NCBI GenBank assembly: GCA_036509255.1
Contig: DATCFY010000218.1
Location: 1 to 64,000, forward strand
DNA: 64,000 nucleotides
Direction of reading: 5' to 3'
DNA from: RYN-230 sp036509255
GTDB taxonomy: Bacteria > Actinomycetota > Actinomycetes > Streptosporangiales > Streptosporangiaceae
Under the pieces are notes generated by a model. It searched no databases. It was not told the DNA's origin and saw only the letters and a list, made by a program, of their open reading frames with translations. The translations under genes were made by a program, and so were the position numbers. Every line of letters starts with the position of its first letter. Positions within the stretch are counted from its first letter, which is position 1. Shown piece after piece: positions 32,489 to 41,367 of the stretch.

Positions 32489-34852
32489 TCACGGCCGCGG
32501 GAGCTTGATCGCGACGGGGGTGCCTGGGCTGAGCAAGTGTGACTCGCCCCGGACGAGCACGTTCAGCGCATCGCCCTTTTCCACCAGGTAACGCTCCTCA
32601 TCGTCGGTGAGCTTGATCCGGAGTTGCCGTCCGCGGAATCGCAGCGAAAAGGCGAGCTCGTTCCAAACGCGCGGCAGCCTGGGATCGAAGGACAGCCGGC
32701 CGTCGAAGTCGCGGACGCCGCCGAACCCGAAGACGAGTGAGGACCACACGCCGGCGGCCGAGGCGATGTGCACTCCGTCCGAGGCGTTGCCCGCCACGTT
32801 GCCCAGGTCCATGAGCAGCGCATATTGGAAGTATTCGAGGGCCTGGCGCTCGTTGCCGATCTCGGCGGCGATGATGGCTTGCACGCACGCCGACAAGGAT
32901 GAGTCGCCGGTGGTGAGCGGGTCGTAGTAGTCGAAGTTGCGGCGCTTCTGCTCCTCGGAGAACTCGTTGCCGAGCAGGAACATCGCCAGTACGATATCGG
33001 CCTGCTTCAGCACCTGGTGCCGGTAGATCACCAGCGGGTGGTAGTGCAGCAGCAGCGGGAACCTCTCGCGCGGCGTGCTGTCGAGATCCCACACCTCGCG
33101 GTGCAGGAAAGTCTCGTCTTGCGGGTGAATGCGGCGTTCATCGTCAAACGGGACGTGCATGGCGGCCGCCGCACGCTCCCAGGATTCGATCTCCCTGGGC
33201 TGAAGTCTCACGGCGTGCACGAGCGCCGTGTAATCCTGGGGTCGTTCCTCGCGCATCTGGCGGACGGCGGCGGCGGCGGATTTGAGGTTCAGCCGGGCCA
33301 TAAGGTTGGTGTAGGTGTTGTCGTTGACGACGGTGGTGTATTCGTCTGGTCCGGTCACGCCATGGATGTGGAATCTCTGGTCGGCGCCGTAGAAGCCGAG
33401 GTCGGCCCAGAGCCGGGCGGTCTCGACGAGGATTTCCGCGCCGATCTCGCCGAGCATGTGCCCGTTGCCCTCCACGTGGGCGTAGCGCGTGATCGCGTAA
33501 GCGATACCGGCGTTGATGTGGTATTGGGCGGTGCCCTGCTGGAAATTGGACGAGGCCTCCTCGCCGGTGATGGTCCGCCACGGGAAAAGCGCGCCTCGCT
33601 GGCCCATCTCGGCCGCCCGTTCCCGCGCGCGGCCCAGCATGCTGTGCCGGAACCGCAGCAGGTTACGGGCGATCCTTGGCTGGGTGTACGTCAGGAACGG
33701 CAGGACGTAGACCTCGGTATCCCAGAAGTAGTGGCCCTCGTAGGCCTGCCCGGTCAGCCCCTTCGCCGGAACTCCGGCTCCTTCGGCGCGCCACGACGCC
33801 TGCGCGACCTGGTAGAGATTCCACCGGACCGCCTGCTGCTGCCGCACCGGATTGAGCCGGGTCTGCACCCGCACGTCGGCATGGTCCCAGAACCGGCCGA
33901 GATTGGCGCGCTGGCTCGTGACGAGCACGTCGAACCCAGCCCGGACCGCGCGGTCCAGGGTCTGGCGGCACCGGTTGACGAGCTCAGGGACCGGGACGCT
34001 GCGGGAGGCCTGATAGGTCGCGTACTTGGTGACCCGGATCGGGGCGCCCGGCACCGCATCGGCCGTCACGACCACCTCGCATGTGTCCTGATCGAGGGAC
34101 CCGACGGCCTGGAACGAGCACGCCGTGTCGATCGCGTGGTCGACACCGACGCCGAGCGTCATCCCGCTGCTGGTCGTCTGGTAGCCCAACAGGATGCGCT
34201 GCCCGGCCAGGTCGGCAGCCCGCACGTTGAGCACCGGGTGCGGCAGCACGGTCGCCAGGCGGGGATCTCCCGGCCGCTGCTCCGGAAGGTCGCCGGTCTG
34301 GGCGTCCTGGCGGTTGAAAACCAGGGAGGAGATCACGACGGGCGCCGCCTCGTCGAGCATTGTGACCTCGTAGGTCATCGCGATCAGGTGGCGGTGCTCA
34401 AGTGAGACGATCCGGCGCGAGCGGACCCGGACGTGCTTGCCGGCGTCAGTGGCCCACACCAGCTCACGGGTCAGCGTCCCGGCCCGCATGTCCAGGATCC
34501 GCGAGTAGTCCTGGAGGTGCGCAGTTGGCAGGTAGAGCGGCTCGTCGTCCACGTAGAGCTTGAGGATCGTCGCGTCGGGCACGTTCACGATCGTCTGGCC
34601 GGTCCGCGCCAGCGCATGCGCCCCTTCCGCGTGCATGATCGGCCAGGTCTCGTGGAACCCGTTGACGAATGTCCCAGGGACCAGCGCCGGGCGGCCCTCC
34701 TCGAAGCTGCCGCGGACGCCGACGAAACCGTTGCCCAGCGAAAAGACAGTCTCGGTCAGGCCAACAAACTCATCTGAGTACCGTGCCTCCACGATGCGCC
34801 ACTCGTCGGCTGGGTAGAGGTGTTCCGGCGGGAGCACGATTTTTCGCTTGAG
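32489..34852 (-). CDS. GH65 family glycoside phosphorylase/hydrolase
   Basis: Start taken at ATG 34852 (MLKRKIVLPPEHLYPADEW); the frame continues upstream to 34978 without family sequence. 787 residues, normal for GH65. N-terminal beta-sandwich: SDEFVGLTETVFSLGNGFVGVRG, PGTFVNGFHETWPI. The (alpha/alpha)6 catalytic barrel has GLTGQAYEGHYFWDTEVYVLPFL, RGALFPWRTITGEEASSNF, the general acid Glu near residue 504 in GVTGPDEYTTVVNDN and HYHPLVIYRHQVLKQADIV. The C-terminal jelly roll ends LRIKLTDDEERYLV. It phosphorolyses or hydrolyses alpha-glucosides such as trehalose, maltose or kojibiose; the exact substrate cannot be read off. It is the only intact sugar gene in the block, and its HAD partner is reduced to a fragment. 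Confidence 0.93.
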   Translation of the reverse strand, partial: LKRKIVLPPEHLYPADEWRIVEARYSDEFVGLTETVFSLGNGFVGVRGSFEEGRPALVPGTFVNGFHETWPIMHAEGAHALARTGQTIVNVPDATILKLYVDDEPLYLPTAHLQDYSRILDMRAGTLTRELVWATDAGKHVRVRSRRIVSLEHRHLIAMTYEVTMLDEAAPVVISSLVFNRQDAQTGDLPEQRPGDPRLATVLPHPVLNVRAADLAGQRILLGYQTTSSGMTLGVGVDHAIDTACSFQAVGSLDQDTCEVVVTADAVPGAPIRVTKYATYQASRSVPVPELVNRCRQTLDRAVRAGFDVLVTSQRANLGRFWDHADVRVQTRLNPVRQQQAVRWNLYQVAQASWRAEGAGVPAKGLTGQAYEGHYFWDTEVYVLPFLTYTQPRIARNLLRFRHSMLGRARERAAEMGQRGALFPWRTITGEEASSNFQQGTAQYHINAGIAYAITRYAHVEGNGHMLGEIGAEILVETARLWADLGFYGADQRFHIHGVTGPDEYTTVVNDNTYTNLMARLNLKSAAAAVRQMREERPQDYTALVHAVRLQPREIESWERAAAAMHVPFDDERRIHPQDETFLHREVWDLDSTPRERFPLLLHYHPLVIYRHQVLKQADIVLAMFLLGNEFSEEQKRRNFDYYDPLTTGDSSLSACVQAIIAAEIGNERQALEYFQYALLMDLGNVAGNASDGVHIASAAGVWSSLVFGFGGVRDFDGRLSFDPRLPRVWNELAFSLRFRGRQLRIKLTDDEERYLVEKGDALNVLVRGESHLLSPGTPVAIKLPRP

Positions 34853-35096
34853 CATGCTTTGAAGGTAATCCGGCCCCGCGTAATTCCGACAGATCTCGTA
34901 GCGGACGATTACCTCGGTTATCAGACCGCCTGGGCATCTCGCACGCTCAGCCGGGGCCGGCGACGAGAACACGGGCAAGGTCGGGTGTCCTGGTGCACCT
35001 GTCGCCTATGCGTACCAGCCAGGCCTTCTCTTCACGGACCCACGCCGGAGTAGACAGGGCCTTAGGCGGTATTGCCGCAGTTCAGGGGCCGTTGCT

Positions 35097-35339
35097 GGTG
35101 GTGTAAGAGACCACCAGCGCCGCAGGTGACTGCGGCGGCTCGGTAAACCCCACCCGGAGCAAGGTCAAAAGGGACTCTGGCTTTTGCCAGGGAACTGCGC
35201 GAGCGATTGAGGGCGGCCCGCCCGATGCTCACGGGTAGACCGCATGAGGCTGTCAGCAATGGCAGCCCTAGATGGATGGCCGTCGGCCCGCTTCGGCGGG
35301 TGCACAGAACCCGGCCTACAGGTCGGCTCGCCCGCCGCC
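35097..35339 (+). repeat. 243-bp direct repeat, right copy (truncated rnpB)
   Basis: 241 of 243 bases equal 27164-27406. It lacks the 5' 178 nt of rnpB, including the GAGGAAGGTCC region, so it cannot make RNase P RNA. Sequence flanking it on the left (TTCAGGGGCCGTTGCT) is unrelated to rnpB. Confidence 0.97.
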
Positions 35340-35391
35340 ATAACCCCTGGCGTGCCGGGGGTCGGGATCCGTCCATGAGATAGTGGCTCGC

Positions 35392-35550
35392 ATGGGAAGC
35401 AACGCCAGCCGCCGGGAGCGCAAGAAGGCCAATCGCCTGCAGCCGGGCGGCAAGCCGCGCAAGCCTACGCTCCGCACGGAGGACAGGCCGCCGCCGCTCA
35501 GCATGTCGGAGAAGATCCGGGCCGGGGTCCCGCCGCGCCGGGAGCGCTAG
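35392..35550 (+). CDS. Small basic protein
   Basis: ATG 35392 to TAG 35548-35550, 52 residues: MGSNASRRERKKANRLQPGG, a Lys/Arg/Pro-rich middle, and SMSEKIRAGVPPRRER. Strong third-position G/C and a coherent charged composition suggest a real gene. It starts 52 bp after the right rnpB copy, so before the presumed insertion it would have been the gene just downstream of rnpB. No clear ribosome site; function unknown. Confidence 0.5.
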   Translation: MGSNASRRERKKANRLQPGGKPRKPTLRTEDRPPPLSMSEKIRAGVPPRRER

Positions 35551-35617
35551 CCGTACTCCCCACGGACGCTGGTGACGGCGTGGCGTGGGCACGTGGCGCA
35601 GACCTCCGGCACCGGGC

Positions 35618-35944
35618 CTAGTCCGGCGGGGTGCCCCCCACGCTGTCGATGCGGCTGATCAGGAGCTTGAGCTGGGCGATCTCATCGGCGAGGGCGGTCT
35701 GGCCTGCCTTCGTGATGGTGATCCAGGTGCGGGCGCGTTTGCCTGCGTAGCCCTTTTCGAGGGTGATGAGCCCGGCGTTTTCGAGCACGCCGAGGTGCTG
35801 GGAGAGGTTACCCGCGCTCAGTTCCAGGTTGGTACGCAGGTAGCTGAACTCGACTCGCCGTGCCTCGTGGGCGATGGTGAGGATGCCGAGCCGCACGCGC
35901 TGATGGACGACGTCGTTGAGCCCGTTGGCGGGATGGCTGGTCAT
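35618..35944 (-). CDS. Winged-helix transcriptional regulator
   Basis: 108 residues from ATG 35944, overlapping the preceding membrane-protein stop as ATGA. The fold is a short MarR/ArsR-like winged helix: NDVVHQRVRLGILTIAHEA, then FSYLRTNLELSAGNLSQHLGVLENAGLITLEKGYAGKR in parts and TWITITKAGQTALADEI. This is the HTH_34 type of one-domain regulator, usually encoded with a membrane protein that it helps control. Here the partner is the 35941-36639 protein, with which it is translationally coupled. Confidence 0.88.
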   Translation of the reverse strand: MTSHPANGLNDVVHQRVRLGILTIAHEARRVEFSYLRTNLELSAGNLSQHLGVLENAGLITLEKGYAGKRARTWITITKAGQTALADEIAQLKLLISRIDSVGGTPPD

Positions 35945-36639
35945 GCCCCGGGCCGCCAGGGTCGCTGGGCCAGGGCGAAGCAAATGCCGCCGAGCAGCAG
36001 CACGCTGCCGTCGATCACCAGGCGCGGCACGAAGTACCAGCGCGAGAGCGGGTCCAGGACCCAGCCGAAGCTGATGGGCACGAGCACGACCGCCAGGTAG
36101 GCGACGGTCAGCAGGAGCAGGGCGCGGTTGCGTTCCGCCCAGGCCAGCACCAGCAGCGCGAGGCCGATGGCGCAGGTGGGGGTGGCCAGCCGCATGCCCA
36201 GGCTGTGCAGCCCGGCCGGGCCGCCGCCCGAGGGATGGTTCAGTGCCCAGAGCGTGGCTCCGATGAGCGCCACCGCGATGATGATCCCGGCGATGGCATA
36301 CGGCCGCACGCGGGTCTCGATGCCCCGTGCGCGGGACCGGCGGATGTAGAAGGCGGCGATCACCGCATAGGCCAGCACCAGGGCGGCCGGCCAGTACACG
36401 AACTCCCCGTTGGGGTAGGCGGCGCAGCCTCTGGGTCCTGACCCGGTCACCACGCACTTGCCAAAGTGATGGATGCCGCCGTAGCGGTACACGGGGATGG
36501 AGGCGAAGGTCACCGCGGCGAACACCAGGAGCGGGAACCACGTCGCTCGCTGGGCCCTGCGCACCCGCTGCGCGAGCTCGCGCGTGCTCGTCAGCAGCTG
36601 GCGCGGATCGTCCCCCGGGTGTGCGGTCTCGGTTGCCAT
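35941..36639 (-). CDS. Polytopic membrane protein coupled to winged-helix regulator
   Basis: Start at ATG 36639, 7 nt after TAACCT, so probably leaderless; 232 residues. After ~35 charged residues there are about six hydrophobic helices (FPLLVFAAVTFASIPVYRY, WPAALVLAYAVIAAFYI, YAIAGIIIAVALIGATLWAL, GLALLVLAWAERNRALLLL and others). A Cys pair (FGKCVVTGSGPRGCAAYP) lies in the first outer loop. No transport motif is recognised; similar proteins are annotated only as membrane proteins beside HTH_34 regulators. Confidence 0.8.
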   Translation of the reverse strand: MATETAHPGDDPRQLLTSTRELAQRVRRAQRATWFPLLVFAAVTFASIPVYRYGGIHHFGKCVVTGSGPRGCAAYPNGEFVYWPAALVLAYAVIAAFYIRRSRARGIETRVRPYAIAGIIIAVALIGATLWALNHPSGGGPAGLHSLGMRLATPTCAIGLALLVLAWAERNRALLLLTVAYLAVVLVPISFGWVLDPLSRWYFVPRLVIDGSVLLLGGICFALAQRPWRPGA

Positions 36640-36646
36640 GGCCAAT

Positions 36647-36652
36647 AGGTTA
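36647..36652 (-). promoter_or_regulatory. Leaderless-type -10 hexamer TAACCT
   Basis: TAACCT on the minus strand is followed by ATTGGCC and the ATG at 36639. Confidence 0.55.
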
Positions 36653-36711
36653 GCAACACAAACCGATCTGCACTAGAGACCCAGACGCCCCGATGGGCAC
36701 GGGTCGATCCC

Positions 36712-37251
36712 TCAGGTTCCTGGGTCCCGTAGTTTCCGGTACAGCACGTGCCGGCGTAGCGGCCCCTCGGCGACGTCGGGGTCGTCGAAGTCCTCGGCGG
36801 GATCCGTGGTCATCCCGATCCGCCGCATCACCGCCTGCGAGCGCACGTTCCTGGCCATGGTGACGGCCACGATCTCCGGCAGCCCCATGGCGCCGAAGCC
36901 GTACTCCAGCGCCGCCCGCGCGGCCTCGGTGGCGTAACCGTGGCCCCAGGCCGGCCGGGCCAGCCGCCAACCGAGCTCGGCACCGGCGTAGGGCATGTCC
37001 TCGTCCACAGTGCCCAGCCCCGTGAAGCCGATGAACTCCCCGGACTCGCGGACCTCCAGGGCCCAGAAGCCATAGCCGTAGCGGTCCAGGTCGTCCTGGA
37101 AGTCCAGCACCCAGGCCGACGCCTGCTCGAAGGTCAGCAGCGGGCCGAGGTACTGCCGGACCTCAGGATCGGCGTTCATCGCCGCCCAGGGCGCAAGATC
37201 GGATTCCCGTCAGCCGCGCAGGATCAGTCGCTGCGTGCTGAGCTCCGCCAC
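36712..37251 (-). pseudogene. GNAT (RimJ/RimL-type) acetyltransferase with N-terminal nonsense codon
   Basis: The longest clean frame (36712-37179) is a GNAT domain missing its first strand: PLLTFEQASAWVLDFQDDL, GFWALEVRESGEFIGFTGL, the acetyl-CoA loop RLARPAWGHGYATEAARAAL, and VTMARNVRSQAVMRRIGM. The same frame extends upstream with perfect family sequence from GTG 37251: AELSTQRLILRG, stop, RESDLAPWAAMNADPEV. The TGA (37210-37212) stands where relatives have Trp (RLILR.W), so one G-to-A change explains it. Restart at ATG 37179 would give a protein without strand 1. It is therefore a recent pseudogene or a sequencing error. Confidence 0.82.
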
Positions 37252-37344
37252 CCGGTCAGCGTATTCGGGCCGGCGGTTCGGCACCATCCGCGGCCCGCAA
37301 GCCTCCCCGGCTGCTACCGGCAGCTCTTGGCCGAAGTCGGCGTA

Positions 37345-40300
37345 CTAGGCCGGATCGACGGGCCCGGTCGCTTCCGCGGCCTGCGGTCCGTCGCCGGTCC
37401 ACCGGTCGAGGGCCAAGCGCAGCTCTTCGGGGTCGATGGGTTTGGAGAGGTAGTCGTCCATGCCGGCCGCGAGGCAGCGCTGTTTGTCTTCGGCGAGAGC
37501 ACCGGCGGTCATGGCGATGATCGGTATGCGCTGATCCGGGTCCTCCCGGAGGCGTATCTGGCTGGTGGCGGCGTAGCCGTCCATGGTCGGCATCTGGCAG
37601 TCCATGAGGATAACCCGGTAGGGCTTGGTGGCGGCGACCTGAACGGCTTCGCTGCCATTGCGTACCACGTCGACGCGGTAGCCGAGCAGTCCGAGGTTGT
37701 CCGCCGCGACCATCTGGTTGATCTCGTTGTCTTCGGCCAGCAGAATCAGACCACGGTCCCGAGGGGCGTCATGGCGGGCAGGGGCGGGCTGCGCATGCTG
37801 GGACGCTTGGCCGGCGGCCACGCCCAGGACGTCCAGAAGGCACTTGTACAACTGCGAGGGACGGACTGGCTTGGGCAGCATGGCGGCGGCGCCGGTGGCA
37901 GCAGCGGCACTGTCGTCGCTGTAGGAACCCGAAGTAAGCAGGACAATATTAGTGCGGCTAATGGCGGACTCAGCGGTGATCCGCTGGGCAAGGTCGACTC
38001 CGCTGACGCCGGGCATGTGCTGGTCGATGACGGCCGCCGCATACGGCTGGCCCTGCTGGGCGGCGTTGCGCAGCATGGCCAGGGCCGTGTTCGCATCGGA
38101 GACGGCCGCCGTGCTGAGCCCCCAGGCGGTGGCGTGCTCGCTGAGCAGTGCCCGGCTGGTCGCACTATCGTCGACGATGAGTATCCGCAGGCCGGACAGG
38201 CAGGTGCCTGCTCCCGTGTGCTGGGCGGCAGCCCCGGGCTGCGTCGCGAGCGGGATAGTGAAAGAGAACCGGCTTCCCATGCCGGGTTCGCTTTGCACGT
38301 CGAGCTGGCCGTCCATCAGTTCGATCAGCTGGCGGGCGATGGGCAGGCCGAGCCCGGTGCCGCCGAATTGGCGGTTGGCGGAGGCGTCGATCTGTGAGAA
38401 AGGCTGGAATAGCGACACCAGATCCTGAGGCGCGATCCCGATGCCGGTATCACTGACGGAGAACGTGACGCGTGGCCTCCCGCGGCGTTCGCCCACAGCG
38501 CTGACCCGGACAACCACCTCACCACGCTCGGTGAACTTGACTGCGTTGCCGAGCAGGTTGAGCAGGACCTGGCGTAGCCGCCCGGCATCGCCGCGCACGG
38601 CAGTCGGAAGCCCTGGCGGATAGTAGCCGACAATCTCCAGATCCTTGTCGCGGGCGGTCTCGGCAGCGACCTGGACGGCCGAGTCGAGCAGCTGGTCGAG
38701 GTCGAAATCGGCTTCGACCAGCCCGATTTTCCCGGCCTCGATCTTGGAGAAATCGAGGATGTCGTTGATGATGGCGAGCAGCGCGCGGCCGGAGGAGCGG
38801 ATGGCCTGCGCGTAGCGCTGCTGGGGGGGCAGCAGGGGGGTATCGAGCAGCAAGTCGGTGAGCCCGATGACGCCGTTCATGGGAGTGCGGATCTCGTGGC
38901 TGACCATGGCGACGAACTGGGACTTGAGCTGGGCCGCGGCGAGGGCCTCGTCCCGTGCGCGGGCCAGCGCCTGCTCGACTTCCCGGCGCTCGCTGATGTC
39001 CCTGATCACCGCCGACGCCATCTGCCCCTCGTCGGTGTCCAGGGGAGCGAGACTGATCTCGACCGGGAACGCGGTGCCATCGCGGCGGCGCCCGGACACC
39101 GCCGCATCCGTCCCTATCCGCAATACCTGCGGCCCGGTCAGATTGGCGTCAGGGTCCTGAATGTGCCGCTCGCGCAGTTGCTCAGGGATGAGAAGCGGGA
39201 CGAGTATCTCGACCGGCTTGCCGAGGAGTTCGTCGCCGGAATACCCGAAAAGCTGTTCAGTCTGCTCATTGACCAGCACGATGCGGCCGTTGGAATCCAC
39301 GATGACCATTGCGTCAGGCGCGGCCAGGACAAGGCGGTGGAAACGTTCCTCGGCCTTGATCCGCTCGGTCATATCGCGGGCGATGGAGGCCGCTCCGACC
39401 ACGGTCCCGTCGCCATCCCGGATCGGGGAGATCGTCACCTCGACCTGGAGCCGGGTGCGGTCCTTGCGCACCCGGGTCGTACGGTAGTGGGCGAGCGGCG
39501 TTCCGCGGGCCACGCTCTCCAGAAAATGCTCCATCTCGCCCGGCCGTTCGGTGACCAGGCTGATGGACTGGCCCATGACCTCCTCTGCCTGGTAGCCGTA
39601 GAGGCGTTCCGCCGCAACGTTCCAGCTGAGAATAGTGCCGTCGAGGGTCATGCCGACAATTGCGTCGTTAGTGCCGTCCACAATGGCGGCCAGCCGGGCC
39701 CGGGCCTGGTCGGCCTGACGCTCATCGGTAATGTCACGGGCCACCGCGTAGACCACCCCGATGGCCGTGGCCGGGGCGGATTTCCAGCTCAGCCACCGGT
39801 ACGACCCATCCCGGCATCGGTAACGGTTGCTGAACCCAGCGGATACCTCCCTACCTATGACGCCGGTCATCTCAGTCCTTGACCGGGCTACATCATCAGG
39901 ATGGACGAACTCCAGCCACGGCCTGGCACAGAGCTCCGCGGTGGTCCAGCCCAGGGCGCGTTCCCAGGCTGGGTTCACGCGTTTGAAGTATCCGTCGGTT
40001 CCCGCCATGCACAGCAGGTCAGCCGAGAGGTTGAAGAATTGGTCCAGTTGGTCAGCGGCACGTCGGCGCTCCGCCTCGGCGCTCCGCCGGCCGGTCAGGT
40101 CGTGATAGGTGGCGACGATCAGACGCAGGTCCGCGTGGTCCAGGACGGGCGTCGCCGTGACCAGCACCTCGACCTCGGTGCCCTCGGGCCGGCGCATGAC
40201 ATAGTCGAACTCGAGGGGGTAGTCGGCCGCCATCACGGCTGCGACGCGTTCCCTTCCCTCATCTATCTGATCCGCCGCCCACCAGGGATACGGGAATGTC

Positions 40301-41319
40301 CGGCCTAGCACCTGATCGGCCGGGAATCCGGTGATCTCGCACCAGCGCGGGGTAACCTGCAGGACCTCTGCATCCGGGCCGAGAACGATCACCCCTTCGC
40401 TCAGGGAGTGCAGCACGGTATGAGTGAAGTCGCGTTCCGCCCGCAGCACGCGGCTAACCCGGTCCATCGCCGTCCAGGCGCGCAGGAACAGCACATAGAA
40501 CATGACCAGGACGATCGCGGCCAGGGCTACCACGGCCAGCCCGTCGTACCGGGCCAGGCCCGACCCGCCGACCGCGATCAGCGCCGCGATGAGCGCCAGG
40601 CCCGCGCACACCGCGAGGACCATCTGCCGCAGGACGGCCGCGGCCGGGCCATCTCCCAGCAGGGCCCACGTCGGCGGCCGATCCGGCCGGCTGGCCAGGA
40701 TGCCCGCAGTCAGCACGGCGATGACCAGGGTCGAGGTCAGGGCTATTCCGGGTATCTGCCGGGTGCCATGCCGCAGATCGCTCAGGCCGAAGAGGTAACT
40801 GACCAGGATGACGGCGGCGACGAGGGTCGTCGTAGGCATCAGTATCCGGGCGGGAGAGTTCCTGCGGCCCGGCCCGACATCGAGCAGCGCCAGGGTCAGG
40901 CCCAGGAACAGCAAGGGGGCGGCCGTGTACGGCGAGGGACGTCCGGGGACGGTATCTGACGCCCAGGCGCTGACCTGGCTGGGGAACAGCAACATATCGG
41001 TGCCCAAGCTGCGGCCGGTGACGTATTCGGCCAGTGTCAGCGCGGCAAACGCCGCCACCAGCAGGCCGAGCACCTGACTGGCCCGGCGCCGGCGACAGGC
41101 GGCCCCGCTGGTCGGGATCAGCCACAGGCCGACGCCGACGGCGATGAACGACACCGCCGACTCGGGCATGAACGCACCCTGCATGCCCAGGCTGGCCACG
41201 GCATGCAGGCCGAGGTCATAACCCAGCAGAGTTGCCGCGCCTGCCGCGATGGCCAGGGCGCCGGCCACCCAAACGACGCGCGGCGCTGTGCGGACTCCCA
41301 GGGACGCCTGACTGTTCAC
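37345..41319 (-). CDS. Multi-PAS hybrid sensor histidine kinase with two receivers
   Basis: GTG 41319 is 7 nt after a TATACT -10; 1324 residues. About eight N-terminal membrane helices (to ~280) form a MASE-like sensor. Four PAS domains follow, starting near residues 295 (HSLSEGVIVLGPDAEV), 423 (FNLSADLLCMAGTDGYF), 543 (VDGTNDAIVGMTLDGTI) and 660 (LAAPDAMVIVDSNGRI). HisKA with SHEIRTPMNGVIGL (~808), HATPase with NLLGNAVKFTERGE, DTGIGI and GTGLGLPIARQL. Receiver 1 (~1041-1165) has Asp in VIDQHMPG; receiver 2 (~1191-1310) has Asp in LMDCQMPTMDGYAA. There is no HPt or DNA-binding domain, so phosphate must pass to an unlinked partner. It is divergent from a second kinase pair. Confidence 0.93.
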   Translation of the reverse strand: MNSQASLGVRTAPRVVWVAGALAIAAGAATLLGYDLGLHAVASLGMQGAFMPESAVSFIAVGVGLWLIPTSGAACRRRRASQVLGLLVAAFAALTLAEYVTGRSLGTDMLLFPSQVSAWASDTVPGRPSPYTAAPLLFLGLTLALLDVGPGRRNSPARILMPTTTLVAAVILVSYLFGLSDLRHGTRQIPGIALTSTLVIAVLTAGILASRPDRPPTWALLGDGPAAAVLRQMVLAVCAGLALIAALIAVGGSGLARYDGLAVVALAAIVLVMFYVLFLRAWTAMDRVSRVLRAERDFTHTVLHSLSEGVIVLGPDAEVLQVTPRWCEITGFPADQVLGRTFPYPWWAADQIDEGRERVAAVMAADYPLEFDYVMRRPEGTEVEVLVTATPVLDHADLRLIVATYHDLTGRRSAEAERRRAADQLDQFFNLSADLLCMAGTDGYFKRVNPAWERALGWTTAELCARPWLEFVHPDDVARSRTEMTGVIGREVSAGFSNRYRCRDGSYRWLSWKSAPATAIGVVYAVARDITDERQADQARARLAAIVDGTNDAIVGMTLDGTILSWNVAAERLYGYQAEEVMGQSISLVTERPGEMEHFLESVARGTPLAHYRTTRVRKDRTRLQVEVTISPIRDGDGTVVGAASIARDMTERIKAEERFHRLVLAAPDAMVIVDSNGRIVLVNEQTEQLFGYSGDELLGKPVEILVPLLIPEQLRERHIQDPDANLTGPQVLRIGTDAAVSGRRRDGTAFPVEISLAPLDTDEGQMASAVIRDISERREVEQALARARDEALAAAQLKSQFVAMVSHEIRTPMNGVIGLTDLLLDTPLLPPQQRYAQAIRSSGRALLAIINDILDFSKIEAGKIGLVEADFDLDQLLDSAVQVAAETARDKDLEIVGYYPPGLPTAVRGDAGRLRQVLLNLLGNAVKFTERGEVVVRVSAVGERRGRPRVTFSVSDTGIGIAPQDLVSLFQPFSQIDASANRQFGGTGLGLPIARQLIELMDGQLDVQSEPGMGSRFSFTIPLATQPGAAAQHTGAGTCLSGLRILIVDDSATSRALLSEHATAWGLSTAAVSDANTALAMLRNAAQQGQPYAAAVIDQHMPGVSGVDLAQRITAESAISRTNIVLLTSGSYSDDSAAAATGAAAMLPKPVRPSQLYKCLLDVLGVAAGQASQHAQPAPARHDAPRDRGLILLAEDNEINQMVAADNLGLLGYRVDVVRNGSEAVQVAATKPYRVILMDCQMPTMDGYAATSQIRLREDPDQRIPIIAMTAGALAEDKQRCLAAGMDDYLSKPIDPEELRLALDRWTGDGPQAAEATGPVDPA

Positions 41320-41326
41320 GCTAAGT

Positions 41327-41353
41327 AGTATAGTTATTACTTTAAGTAGTCAA
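41327..41353 (-). promoter_or_regulatory. Sigma-70-type promoter of the hybrid kinase gene
   Basis: Minus strand: -35 TTGACT (41353-41348), 15-nt spacer, -10 TATACT (41332-41327), then 7 nt to GTG 41319. The -10 overlaps a plus-strand TATAGT (41329-41334). The surrounding 41321-41352 is strikingly A/T-rich and carries the direct repeat TAAGTAGT (41322-41329 and 41343-41350) and the imperfect inverted repeat AAGTAnTA/TAnTACTT (41323-41342). Confidence 0.65.
41329..41334 (+). promoter_or_regulatory. Plus-strand -10 TATAGT overlapping the divergent promoter
   Basis: TATAGT is about 33 nt before ATG 41368. It shares four bases with the minus-strand TATACT, so the two promoters probably exclude each other. 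No -35 is evident. Confidence 0.45.
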
Positions 41354-41367
41354 GAGAGGGGGAGCGC

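Noticed and set aside
27164..35339. A prophage or ICE between the rnpB repeats
   Set aside because: No integrase, capsid, terminase, relaxase or replication gene is present; only IS pieces and metabolic or stress genes. The term genomic island is as far as the sequence goes.
35618..36541. A 307-codon minus-strand ORF joining the winged-helix gene to upstream sequence
   Set aside because: Only its last third is the real regulator; the rest is the wrong frame of the membrane-protein gene, which has its own leaderless start and ATGA overlap.
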